Source: Pseudomonas sp. BN102 (GTDB lineage Bacteria > Pseudomonadota > Gammaproteobacteria > Pseudomonadales > Pseudomonadaceae). From it: DNA of 64,000 nt. The position numbers and the translations under genes were made by a program. The stretch spans positions 1-64,000 of the forward strand of contig NZ_SSON01000040.1 in the NCBI RefSeq assembly GCF_029871245.1, given 5' to 3'. The notes under the pieces are model-generated. The model was not told the origin of the DNA and searched no databases. It saw nothing but the letters and a program-made list of their open reading frames with translations. Positions 18,488 through 26,674 of the stretch are shown one piece after another; position 1 is the first letter of the stretch; each line of letters opens with the position of its first letter.

Positions 18488-18907
18488 ATGAACCTGTTCG
18501 CCAAAACAATCGGTCTTGCAGTCGCGGGATTGCTCAGTTCAGTTGCCCTGGCTCACGGAGGCGGTGCCGGAGACGAGGTCGTCACTCCCGTCGCGCAAAC
18601 CACGCTGCCGCCGCAGGTATTCAAGAGCGCCACTGCACTTCGCGTCGATTTCGCCCCCGGCGCCACTTCGACGGCTCATCGACACCCGGGACACGTGTTC
18701 GTCGTGGTGCTTGGCGGAGAAGTCGAATCAGCACTCGACGGCCAGCCTCCGCAGCGCTTCAAGGCCGGTGAAGCCTGGTACGAGAGCCCGGGGCAATTGC
18801 ACCGCGTGACCCGCAACGCAAGCGACGCCGAGCCGGCTTCACTGGTCGCCTGGTTACTGTCCGACGGCAAGGAGGCACTGGTCCAGCCCGTCGAACTGAA
18901 GAAGTAA
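18488..18907 (+). CDS. Periplasmic cupin protein
   Basis: A 139-residue protein with a signal peptide (cleavage near ALAHG) and one cupin domain. The metal-binding motif is visible as HRHPGHVFVVVLGGE, with the second motif around PGQLHRVTR. The ATG at 18488 is used because GGAGTGA in the end of the preceding gene is a good ribosome-binding site. Such proteins are often encoded with oxidative- or electrophile-stress genes. The substrate is unknown. A second exported cupin of similar design is encoded at 29139-29585. Confidence 0.82.
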   Translation: MNLFAKTIGLAVAGLLSSVALAHGGGAGDEVVTPVAQTTLPPQVFKSATALRVDFAPGATSTAHRHPGHVFVVVLGGEVESALDGQPPQRFKAGEAWYESPGQLHRVTRNASDAEPASLVAWLLSDGKEALVQPVELKK

Positions 18908-19051
18908 CGCCGGCTCACGGGCAACACTGCGCCGCAAGTGTGGGCGACATATCAAGTTGCGCACCCCCCCACAAGTCAATCGAACTTCATTCGAGAGTGG
19001 CAAATACCCAAGAAGGATTGCCACTTGATCAACATGCCTCCGGAGATTTTC

Positions 19052-19180
19052 ATGAAGACGCTAAAAATTATGTTCCTCTGCGCAGTAGTTGGAATAGCAG
19101 CACCTGTTTTTGCAGAGGGCGGCAGTGACCGGCTGGTTGAACGAATCGACTCTCGCCACGCCGGCACGATTAGCAATTAA
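19052..19180 (+). CDS. Short secreted protein with PtrA-type N-terminus
   Basis: A 42-residue predicted protein: a signal peptide MKTLKIMFLCAVVGIAAPVFA followed by EGGSDRLVERIDSRH. The signal peptide plus EGGSDR-L-ER is the hallmark of the Pseudomonas small-protein family annotated as co-regulatory protein PtrA N-terminal domain. The usual members are about 60-80 residues, so this one is short. GGAG lies about nine bases before the start. It precedes the MexEF-like genes by 178 bases. In P. aeruginosa at least one protein of this kind is reported to be co-regulated with MexEF, so the position is suggestive. Confidence 0.6.
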   Translation: MKTLKIMFLCAVVGIAAPVFAEGGSDRLVERIDSRHAGTISN

Positions 19181-19358
19181 GCATCCTGCAACTCACTCGT
19201 CTTGAAGACTCTCAAGCGACCTGGAGAACTCCAGCGCCACGGATGGCGCCCCAACTTCCAAAGTACTTCGTCAGACATCCTTGATCGCAGCCTGATGAGC
19301 ACGATTTAGTCCGTAACCATCCCGCACCCCGCAACAAAGAGGCGGACGGAGAACTATC

Positions 19359-20534
19359 TTGAACACTCTCTCCCAATATAAAAGAATCTCAACTCGGGAA
19401 ATCCGTTCGTTGGCCTGCAATAAAATCCCGGCCTTCGCGCTACTTGCGACCATGTCTCTGGTGCTCAGCGCCTGCAAGGAAGGTGCGGCCGATACCGCTG
19501 TGCCAGCCGCGGCACCCACCGTCGATGTCGCACGAGTCGTGCACAAGGAAACCCTGCAATGGAACGAGTTCAATGGGCGGATCGCGGCAACTGACGCCGT
19601 TGAAATTCGTCCGCGGGTAAGCGGCTACATACGTCAGATCGCTTTCGAAGAAGGAAGCGAAGTCAAGCGCGGCGACTTGCTGTTCGAGATAGATCCGCGC
19701 CCGTTCGAGGCCGAACTCAATAGCGCCCTGGCCCGCCTGGAGAACGCCGAGGCGGCGTTTACGCTGGCCAAGGCCCAGGACCAGCGCGCGCAACGGCTGT
19801 TACCGACAAGCGCCATCTCCAAGGACCTTGCCGACACCAAACGTACGGCCCTGCTGCAAAGCGAAGCGGCGGTCAGGGAAGCGAAGGCCGCTGTTGCGGT
19901 TGCGAAGCTGAATGTCGAGTTCACCAAGGTCCGTGCCCCGATCGATGGCAAGGTCAGCAACGCGCAGCTGACGCTCGGCAACCTTGCCGTTGCAGACCAG
20001 TCGGTGCTGACCAAGGTCGTTTCGATCAACCCCATCTACGTCTACTTCGATCCGGATGAAAGAAGCTTCCTGAACTACGCACAAGTGAGTCAGGACTCCG
20101 ACAACACCGAACTTCATGTCCGCGTAGGCCTGGCAAACGAAGAAGGATTCCCACACTCCGGTACGGCGGATTTCCTGGACAACGTCCTCGATCCCCAGAC
20201 GGGAACCATTCGTGTACGGGCCACTCTCGATAACTCGCATCGCAAATTTACGCCGGGGCTCTTTGCACGGGTGCAATTGGCCAATATCGAGAAGACCGAT
20301 GCCATCCTGGTCAACGACAAGGCGATCCTGACCGATCAAAACAAGAAATACGTCTATGTGCTGACAGAAGAAAACAAGGTCAGTCGCAAGGACATCATTC
20401 TTGGAGGGCTTACCGACGAAGGACTTCGCATAGTCGCAAAAGGACTTACGAAGGAGGACCGCGTCGTGGTCAATGGCTTGCATAGGGTACCGCCTTCTGG
20501 CGCAGCTGTTACTCCAGTTGAAGTCACCATGTAA
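19359..20534 (+). CDS. RND efflux periplasmic adaptor, MexE-like
   Basis: A 391-residue membrane-fusion protein. It is a predicted lipoprotein, with the lipobox ending at C39 (LVLSAC). The family motifs RPRVSGYI, DPRPFEAEL, VRAPIDGKVSN and the TRTG-like PQTGTIRVRA block are in order. The predicted start is TTG at 19359, which is preceded by GGAG at good distance; the first ATG would leave too little signal sequence. Sequence and gene order resemble mexE. It would link the inner-membrane pump encoded next to an outer-membrane channel, which is not encoded here. Confidence 0.88.
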   Translation: MNTLSQYKRISTREIRSLACNKIPAFALLATMSLVLSACKEGAADTAVPAAAPTVDVARVVHKETLQWNEFNGRIAATDAVEIRPRVSGYIRQIAFEEGSEVKRGDLLFEIDPRPFEAELNSALARLENAEAAFTLAKAQDQRAQRLLPTSAISKDLADTKRTALLQSEAAVREAKAAVAVAKLNVEFTKVRAPIDGKVSNAQLTLGNLAVADQSVLTKVVSINPIYVYFDPDERSFLNYAQVSQDSDNTELHVRVGLANEEGFPHSGTADFLDNVLDPQTGTIRVRATLDNSHRKFTPGLFARVQLANIEKTDAILVNDKAILTDQNKKYVYVLTEENKVSRKDIILGGLTDEGLRIVAKGLTKEDRVVVNGLHRVPPSGAAVTPVEVTM

Positions 20535-20558
20535 GCCATAGAAAGAACGGTGAGCCAA

Positions 20559-23500
20559 ATGAACTTCTCGAAGATATTCATTGAAAAGCCCATATACGCG
20601 ATCGTCCTGTCCCTGGTGATCTTCGCACTTGGTCTGGTATCCATTCCGCTGCTGCCCGTTGGCGAGTACCCGGAAGTGGTGCCGCCGAGTGTTGTCGTAC
20701 GCGCCGTCTATTCCGGCGCCAACCCGAAGGAAATTGCAGAAACCGTGGCAACTCCGCTGGAAGAGGCCATCAACGGGGTGGAAGGGGTCATGTACATGAA
20801 GTCCGTTTCGGGCTCGGATGGCTCGCTGCAGATCATTGTCACCTTCCAGCCCTCGGTGGACCCTGACACCGCCGCGGTAAGAGTCCAGAACCGCGTCAGC
20901 CAGGCGCTGAGCCGTCTGCCGGAGGAAGTGCGCCAATATGGCGTGACTACCCAGAAGAAGTCGCCCACGCCGTTGATGTACGTGAGCTTGTACTCCGAAG
21001 ACCCGAAATACGACTCCCTGTATCTCAGGAACTACCTCACCCTGAACGTCAAGGATGAACTCTCGAGACTCCAGGGTATCGGTGATGTCGGGTTGTACGG
21101 TGCGGGCGACTATGCCATGCGGGTATGGCTGGACCCGGACAAACTCGCATCGCGCGGACTCACTGTGGCCGATGTGACGAACGCGATCAGGGAGCAGAAC
21201 GCACAGGCATCGGCGGGTCAGCTTGGCGCAGAACCTTCGCCCAAATCGACCGAATTCCTGATTCCCATCAGCGTGCGGGGTCGCCTGAAAACCGAAGACG
21301 AATTCAAGGAAATCGTCCTCAAAGTCGGTGAGCAAGGCCAGGTCGTGACGCTTGCAGACGTGGCCAGAGTAGAGCTTGGTTCTGGCGACTACTCGATGCG
21401 GGTCCAGAAGAACGGACAACACGCCACCACCATCGGCGTCTTCCTGTCGCCGGGCGCCAATGCCCTGGATGTCGCCGATGCGGTCTATAAGAAACTCGAC
21501 AAGCTGTCCGTGGATTTCCCGGAGGGCGTCAAGTACCAGGCCGTATGGGACCCCACCACATTCGTGCGGGACTCGATCAGCTCGGTAAAGGCCACCTTGA
21601 TCGAAGCCATTGTCCTGGTCATCTTGGTCGTCATCCTCTTCCTGCAAACCTGGCGGGCGTCGCTCATTCCACTAGCGGCGGTACCCGTGTCCGTCGTGGG
21701 CACCTTCGCCTTCCTGCTGCTGCTCGGTTACTCCCTCAACACACTGACCCTCTTCGGGCTGGCGCTGGCGATTGGCATCGTGGTCGATGACGCGATTGTG
21801 GTGGTCGAAAACGTTGAACGATACATAGCTGAAGGACTGACTCCGAAAGCCGCCGCGCACAAGGCCATGCAGGAGGTCTCCGGCCCGATCATCGCGATCG
21901 CGCTCGTTCTGTGTGCCGTCTTCGTACCCATGGCATTCCTCTCGGGGATCACGGGCGAGTTCTACAAACAGTTCGCCGTGACCATCGCGATTTCCACTGT
22001 CATTTCCGCGATCAACTCGCTCACCCTTTCACCGGCGCTGGCCGCCAGGCTGCTGGTACCCCACTCCGCGCCAAAGGACAGGTTCGAAAGACTGCTCGCC
22101 CGCTGCTTCGGCTGGCTGTTCACGCCGTTCAATCGCTTCTTCCTGAAGAGCTCCCAAGGCTATGGATCCTCGGTGAGCAAGTCGCTCGGGCGCCGTGGCG
22201 TGTTTCTGTCGTTCTACCTGGTCCTGCTGGGGGGTACCGCGTTCCTGTTCAACCAGGTCCCGGCCGGCTTCATTCCCACTCAGGACAAGCTCTATCTGTT
22301 CAGCGGCGCCCAGCTCCCGGGTGGGGCTTCTCTTTCCAGAACTGCGGAAGTAGCGCGACAAATGAGCGATGCCGCACGCTCTATCGAAGGCGTCGAGCTG
22401 GTGTCCGACTACATCGGTCTCAACGCCCTGCAGTCGGTGAACACCCCGAACGTCTCCGCTTCCTATATCGTTCTGAAGCCGTTCTCCGAGCGAACCCGAA
22501 GCGCAGCGGAAATCAATGCGGAGTTGAACGAGAAGTTCTCGCAGATCAAGGGGGGCTATACCTACGCCTTGATGCCACCGCCAATTCAGGGATTGGGCAA
22601 CGGTTCAGGCTACTCCCTGTATCTGAAGGACCGTGCGGGGCTCGGGTTTCCCGCCCTCAATGACGCCTTGACCAAACTCCAGGCCGAGATTGCCGCAACA
22701 CCGGGGATGTTCTATCCGGTGACGTCCTACCAGGCCAATATCCCGCAGCTCGAAGTGGTCGTGGACCGGGTCAAGGCCAAGGTCCAGGGTGTTTCCGTGA
22801 AGGAGATATTCGAGACCCTGCAGACCTATCTCGGCGCGGTGTACGTCAACGACTTCAACAAGTTCGGTCGTGTGTATCGCGTCATGGTCCAGGCGGATGC
22901 CGCCTATCGGCAGAAGGTAAGCGACATCGAGAACCTGCGTGTACGGAACAGCAGCGGAGCAATGGTGCCCATTTCCTCGGTGGTACGCGTTGAACAAAGC
23001 TTCGGGCCGGACCCGGTCATCCGCTACAACGGGTATCCAGCCGCCGATCTCATCGGCGGAACGGATCCGCAGGCTCTGTCGTCTTCCCAGGCGATCGAGA
23101 AGATCTCCGAGATCGCCGCGAAGGTATTGCCGCCGGGAATCGAACTGGAATGGACCGATCTCAGCTATCAGGAGGTCACCCAGAGCAACTCGGCGATCAT
23201 CGTCTTCCCGGTCGCGATCCTGTTGGTTTTCCTGACCCTGGCGGTGCTGTACGAAAGCTGGATATTGCCGTTCTCGGTGATCCTGATCGTCCCGGCCTCG
23301 ATCTTCTCCGCACTGGTCGGTGTCTGGCTGGCCGGCGGCGACAACAATATCTTCGTACAGGTGGGTATCGTTGTGCTGATGGGGCTTGCCTGCAAGAACG
23401 CCATTCTGATCGTGGAGTTTGCGCGCGAACTGGAGATGCAGGGGCGGGAAACCCTCGAGGCTACCATCGAGGCATGCCGCCTGCGTCTGCGCCCCATCAT

Positions 23501-23726
23501 TATGACCTCCATCGCGTTCATCGCCGGGTCCGTGCCGCTGTTGCTGGGCCAGGGCGCAGGCGCCGAGATTCGGTTGGCCACCGGCGTGACGGTTTTCGCC
23601 GGCATGCTGGGTGTCACGCTATTCGGACTCTTCCTGACGCCAGTCTTCTACGTCGCAATGCGGAAACTGTCAGGAGAGTCACTCGCTCGGACGCAAGAAG
23701 AGCGCCTGCTGCCTGACGCGATCTAA
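20559..23726 (+). CDS. RND multidrug efflux transporter, MexF-like
   Basis: A 1055-residue inner-membrane proton/drug antiporter of the HAE1 group. It begins MNFSKIFIEKPIYAIVLSLV, has two large periplasmic loops and twelve predicted membrane helices, and carries the proton-relay aspartates in GIVVDDAIVVVENV. The ATG at 20559 is preferred over a GTG three codons upstream because GGTGAG stands at good distance and the N-terminus then matches MexF. It lies 24 bases after the adaptor gene, one operon. No OprN-type channel gene follows, so the pump must borrow a channel encoded elsewhere. Substrates cannot be predicted with certainty; MexEF pumps typically export chloramphenicol, quinolones and quorum-signal precursors. 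Confidence 0.9.
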   Translation: MNFSKIFIEKPIYAIVLSLVIFALGLVSIPLLPVGEYPEVVPPSVVVRAVYSGANPKEIAETVATPLEEAINGVEGVMYMKSVSGSDGSLQIIVTFQPSVDPDTAAVRVQNRVSQALSRLPEEVRQYGVTTQKKSPTPLMYVSLYSEDPKYDSLYLRNYLTLNVKDELSRLQGIGDVGLYGAGDYAMRVWLDPDKLASRGLTVADVTNAIREQNAQASAGQLGAEPSPKSTEFLIPISVRGRLKTEDEFKEIVLKVGEQGQVVTLADVARVELGSGDYSMRVQKNGQHATTIGVFLSPGANALDVADAVYKKLDKLSVDFPEGVKYQAVWDPTTFVRDSISSVKATLIEAIVLVILVVILFLQTWRASLIPLAAVPVSVVGTFAFLLLLGYSLNTLTLFGLALAIGIVVDDAIVVVENVERYIAEGLTPKAAAHKAMQEVSGPIIAIALVLCAVFVPMAFLSGITGEFYKQFAVTIAISTVISAINSLTLSPALAARLLVPHSAPKDRFERLLARCFGWLFTPFNRFFLKSSQGYGSSVSKSLGRRGVFLSFYLVLLGGTAFLFNQVPAGFIPTQDKLYLFSGAQLPGGASLSRTAEVARQMSDAARSIEGVELVSDYIGLNALQSVNTPNVSASYIVLKPFSERTRSAAEINAELNEKFSQIKGGYTYALMPPPIQGLGNGSGYSLYLKDRAGLGFPALNDALTKLQAEIAATPGMFYPVTSYQANIPQLEVVVDRVKAKVQGVSVKEIFETLQTYLGAVYVNDFNKFGRVYRVMVQADAAYRQKVSDIENLRVRNSSGAMVPISSVVRVEQSFGPDPVIRYNGYPAADLIGGTDPQALSSSQAIEKISEIAAKVLPPGIELEWTDLSYQEVTQSNSAIIVFPVAILLVFLTLAVLYESWILPFSVILIVPASIFSALVGVWLAGGDNNIFVQVGIVVLMGLACKNAILIVEFARELEMQGRETLEATIEACRLRLRPIIMTSIAFIAGSVPLLLGQGAGAEIRLATGVTVFAGMLGVTLFGLFLTPVFYVAMRKLSGESLARTQEERLLPDAI

Positions 23727-23756
23727 CCCCCATTCGCATCGGTAATGACATCGAAC

Positions 23757-23794
23757 GCCAGCAACACCTTCGGATATCCAGGGGTGTTGCTGGC
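23757..23794 (+). terminator. Hairpin downstream of the MexF-like gene
   Basis: GCCAGCAACACC (23757-23768) is perfectly complementary to GGTGTTGCTGGC (23783-23794), a 12-base stem 30 bases after the stop codon. It lacks a T run, so it may be a weak or Rho-assisted terminator. Confidence 0.6.
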
Positions 23795-23834
23795 TGACGA
23801 CCAGCGGCCTATCGATCCAGGAGAAAATGCTTGT

Positions 23835-23872
23835 CCGACAAAACTACGACAGATATAGTCGTAGTTAGTCGG
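23835..23872. promoter_or_regulatory. Operator-like long dyad CCGAC..ACTACGAC..GTCGTAGT..GTCGG
   Basis: AACTACGAC (23842-23850) and GTCGTAGTT (23858-23866) form a perfect dyad about a seven-base centre, AGATATA. Flanking CCGAC (23835-23839) and GTCGG (23868-23872) extend it. It lies about 85 bases upstream of the small gene at 23958. The symmetry and AT-rich centre look like a dimeric repressor site (TetR or MarR type); the regulator is not identified. Confidence 0.45.
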
Positions 23873-23957
23873 CACAGCTTGGAGCAGGACTTCCAGCGCG
23901 CCATAGCGTCAAGGTGACGCACAGGCCTCGAGCAACCCCAGTACCAAGGTGACCCAT

Positions 23958-24191
23958 ATGAACCTTCCCGTCCTGATCGCTACCCGCCCCTTGTCAGAGC
24001 CGTGCATGGAACGCCACCTGGCTCAGTGGCTGCCGGAAGCGAAGTGGAGACTGACTCGGCAAACGGAAGATGGTCGGCTCTGGCTGCTGAGGCTGTCGGC
24101 GGACCCATGCAGCGAATTGGTTCAGGAGATGTTTGAAGCGGTAATGCGGAGCGATTGGTTGCTAGGAATGGACTTCTCCCACCAGGACTGA
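23958..24191 (+). CDS. Hypothetical 77-residue protein
   Basis: The predicted protein begins MNLPVLIATRPLSEPCMERH, is rich in tryptophan (five in 77) and leucine, and has no signal peptide or clear membrane helix. The ATG at 23958 is preceded by AAGGTGA at ideal distance. I do not recognise the family. It stands alone downstream of an operator-like dyad, which suggests regulated expression of a small cytoplasmic protein. Confidence 0.55.
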   Translation: MNLPVLIATRPLSEPCMERHLAQWLPEAKWRLTRQTEDGRLWLLRLSADPCSELVQEMFEAVMRSDWLLGMDFSHQD

Positions 24192-24453
24192 GCAACTCTG
24201 GCGGGGATGGCCAATATCACTCGCCAATAGATATATTCACTTATAAGAATCCCACCCTATATCGCGCAGAGATTTATCGCTTGCAGTTCATCTGCAACTT
24301 GGTGGGCAACTGACGATGAAAAGCTCGGATGTTAATCCCGCTTAACAGTTCCGATGTCGCTACCACATCAAACCACCTTGCACTATCGTTACTGGAGCAA
24401 CGAATCAGCTCCACTCCGAATACCCCAAAGCCTTTCTGCTTGGAGTAAAAGTC

Positions 24454-24840
24454 ATGAACAATACGACACTTGGCAAACTCTCCAAAACGATTGTAACCGG
24501 GAAAGTCTCGTTTCTTTCCGTCCTATTACTGGCCACTGGCTGCGCATATAACCCCGACATAAGACAAAGTCACGACAACACGTCCGGCTTTACCACTCGG
24601 GAAAACGCTGACTACGTGGCCTGTGTAAAGGATGAAGTCAAGGCAGATACAGAGACTTTCACCGAAGAGGAAAATGGTAAAACCCGTCTTTTTATCGGCA
24701 GCGCTGATCCCAATACAGCATCAGGGCTTGTCGAGTTTTCCAGTTCTGAAGGCGAAAACCATTACTCCGTCTACCAGCGAAATGCCTGGCAAGACAAAGG
24801 CCGGTTGATCAACACGGCGCTTGCATGTTCCAGGGCCTGA
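24454..24840 (+). CDS. Putative lipoprotein of unknown function
   Basis: A 128-residue protein whose N-terminus is a lipoprotein signal: a basic start, a hydrophobic stretch VSFLSVLLLATG, and a lipobox cysteine at residue 30 (LATGC). The mature part is acidic and polar, with segments ENADYVACVKDEVK and LFIGSADPN; two further cysteines could form a disulfide. The codons are less GC-rich than in the neighbours, so it may be an acquired gene. No function can be assigned. Confidence 0.7.
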   Translation: MNNTTLGKLSKTIVTGKVSFLSVLLLATGCAYNPDIRQSHDNTSGFTTRENADYVACVKDEVKADTETFTEEENGKTRLFIGSADPNTASGLVEFSSSEGENHYSVYQRNAWQDKGRLINTALACSRA

Positions 24841-24870
24841 AATCCTCGATCCTGCAGGGTCCGTAGTCAC

Positions 24871-24895
24871 CAAGGCCTCTTGGGGCCAGGCCTTG
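24871..24895. terminator. Hairpin downstream of the lipoprotein gene
   Basis: CAAGGCCT (24871-24878) pairs with AGGCCTTG (24888-24895) around a nine-base loop. It lies between two convergent genes and could serve both, although no long T run is present. Confidence 0.5.
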
Positions 24896-24969
24896 CTCGA
24901 AACCAGGGCGACTTGCCAGGAGCGGGTAGGTTGCCCCGGTTTCCTCTATAGCGATGAAGACAGCTTCGG

Positions 24970-25701
24970 TCATGAGTAGCGAAGGTCACTGATATCGATA
25001 CTGACCAGCAGTTGCGCCTCGATCGCACGGTTATTCGCGTCACGGCGATAGGCCCTCCGCTTGCTGGGCATACGGAGTCCCTCGGCTTCGACATAGTCGT
25101 GAACGTATTGGGCAGCGGGCAATCGGCCACTTACGTCGACGTTGTAGTCGTGCCGGCGCAGCAGAAAATCTTCACCGAAATAGAAGTCCTGTACCGGACA
25201 GTGGGTGGCCACATCCTCCGGAAAGTGCACCCGCAAACGGCGCCAATGCTGGTCGCCCTCCTCCCAAGGGTCCACCTCTTCAGCCTTTACGCCCGGCAGG
25301 GTGAACAGAAATGGCATGGTCAGGTACGACCACAGCGCGTAACCGTTGAAGTAGGCCCGGTGAAGGGGATCCCAGGGCGTCCCTTCCTCGTGGTTACCGA
25401 AAGACGCCCGCGGTTCCGACCGCTCCATCACCACTTGCCCATCGGTGGTTTCGATTGCAATTCGGTCGGGCGTGTACGCCGTACGCTGGTTCGGGGCGCC
25501 GAAGGGCATGACCGACGCTCTCTGCTCATGCAGCCAGACGGTCATCAGACGTGGGTTGCTGTCCTGGGTGAGTCCCTTCATGCCCCAGAGCAAGCCACCC
25601 GTCACAATGCTGGCAGTCACGGTGCTGAACCTGTTCCAGCGCTCCAGTCCGCCGTGGGCTATCAATACCCGCTCCAGCAGATCGCAGTTCTGTTCGTTCA
25701 T
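24970..25701 (-). CDS. Conserved-looking hypothetical protein, 243 residues
   Basis: A soluble protein without signal peptide or membrane helix. The start at 25701 follows a strong AGGAGGA site. Recognisable features are an N-terminal LIAHGGLERWNRFSTVTA segment, many tryptophan and aromatic residues, and a C-terminal half rich in charged residues (FYFGEDFLLRRHDYNVDV). The N-terminus with GGLERW and VTASIVTGG resembles proteins with a LolA/LppX-like curved-sheet fold often annotated as hypothetical, but this is weak. It is divergent from the DUF417 gene across about 300 bases. Confidence 0.65.
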   Translation of the reverse strand: MNEQNCDLLERVLIAHGGLERWNRFSTVTASIVTGGLLWGMKGLTQDSNPRLMTVWLHEQRASVMPFGAPNQRTAYTPDRIAIETTDGQVVMERSEPRASFGNHEEGTPWDPLHRAYFNGYALWSYLTMPFLFTLPGVKAEEVDPWEEGDQHWRRLRVHFPEDVATHCPVQDFYFGEDFLLRRHDYNVDVSGRLPAAQYVHDYVEAEGLRMPSKRRAYRRDANNRAIEAQLLVSIDISDLRYS

Positions 25702-26004
25702 GGGGCAATCCTCCTGGTTTCCTGGTCGACCGGTGACCACTTCTGGAAAGCGAAGCCCAGAGACATCCGCAGCGCCAATAGATCGTCCGCCTGAGTGCCG
25801 GTGGGTTTAGACGATCTGCATTGAACTCTGTACGTTCTGAACCCAAGAGTTTCAAGTCAGCGGCAACAATATCTCCACACCCAACGCATACCGCGAGGGT
25901 TCTCAGGAGATTCGCATCAGCCTTTCGAATACTTTCCGAATCACCTGATCCACTGGTCGCAACTCCACCAATTAATCTTTAGCCAAACCACAGGTATCCT
26001 GACA
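25702..26004. other. Divergent intergenic region
   Basis: About 300 bases between the hypothetical gene at 25701 and the DUF417 gene at 26005. It is AT-richer toward the right side and must hold both promoters. I see no strong consensus boxes, hairpins or small genes in it. Confidence 0.5.
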
Positions 26005-26514
26005 ATGAAAGCCTTGAATATTGACAGCCACGCCATTACCAGTTCATCGAACAGATTGTCGCTCGGGGTTAAAACGATGGCACTTGGTACTTACGGTGCT
26101 TATTTTGCTCTCGCAATCATCTACTTCTGGTTCGGTGGCATGAAGTTTACGCACTATGAGGCACAGGGACTGGTTCCACTTGTAAGCAACAGCCCGCTAC
26201 TGGGATGGGTTTATGAGATCTTCAGCGTGGATATTTTCTCCAGCCTGCTCGGAGTTCTGGAGGTCTCGATCGGTGCTCTTATTGCAGGCCGCCTGCTCTC
26301 ACCAAAGCTCTCATTGATTGGTGGAGTTCTGTCTGCCGGACTCTTCTTCACTACGCTGAGCTTCATGTTCTCGACACCAGGCGTGATCGAGCCCGGCCTC
26401 GGCTTCCCGGCCATTACGGTTGCTCCGGGCCAATTCCTCCTCAAGGACATCGGGCTGCTGGCCGCTTCCATATTCGTGGCGGGTCATTCTTTGACCGAGT
26501 TGGAAAACCACTGA
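26005..26514 (+). CDS. DUF417/RclC-like inner-membrane protein
   Basis: A 169-residue protein with about four predicted membrane helices and the family features YFWFGGMKFTHYEAQGL, PLVSNSPLLGW and a conserved GFPA segment. These mark the YkgB/DUF417 family; E. coli RclC, part of the reactive-chlorine defence set, belongs to it. An AraC-type regulator gene lies 160 bases further on, facing this gene, so an rcl-like pair is plausible. The molecular function of the family is not established. Confidence 0.85.
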   Translation: MKALNIDSHAITSSSNRLSLGVKTMALGTYGAYFALAIIYFWFGGMKFTHYEAQGLVPLVSNSPLLGWVYEIFSVDIFSSLLGVLEVSIGALIAGRLLSPKLSLIGGVLSAGLFFTTLSFMFSTPGVIEPGLGFPAITVAPGQFLLKDIGLLAASIFVAGHSLTELENH

Positions 26515-26534
26515 ACTGAAAATCTTCCCCCAGG

Positions 26535-26578
26535 AATGGCCTGAAGCACTCCGATGTTTCAGGCCATTTCCCTTTCTG
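26535..26578 (+). terminator. Terminator of the DUF417 gene
   Basis: AATGGCCTGAA (26535-26545) is perfectly complementary to TTCAGGCCATT (26558-26568), followed by the pyrimidine-rich TTCCCTTTCT. It lies 20 bases after the stop codon. Confidence 0.8.
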
Positions 26579-26674
26579 CAGCTCAAAATCCGCTAACCGC
26601 AGCAACATGGCAATCAGCAGCATCGGCAAGCGGGCGCTGATGAGCCGAGCACCGACATGCTGTCGCGATCCAGG

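Noticed and set aside
19181-19358. Possible nod-box/MexT-type operator upstream of the MexE-like gene
   Set aside because: ATC and GAT triplets occur but not with the spacing of a LysR nod-box; no confident site can be given.
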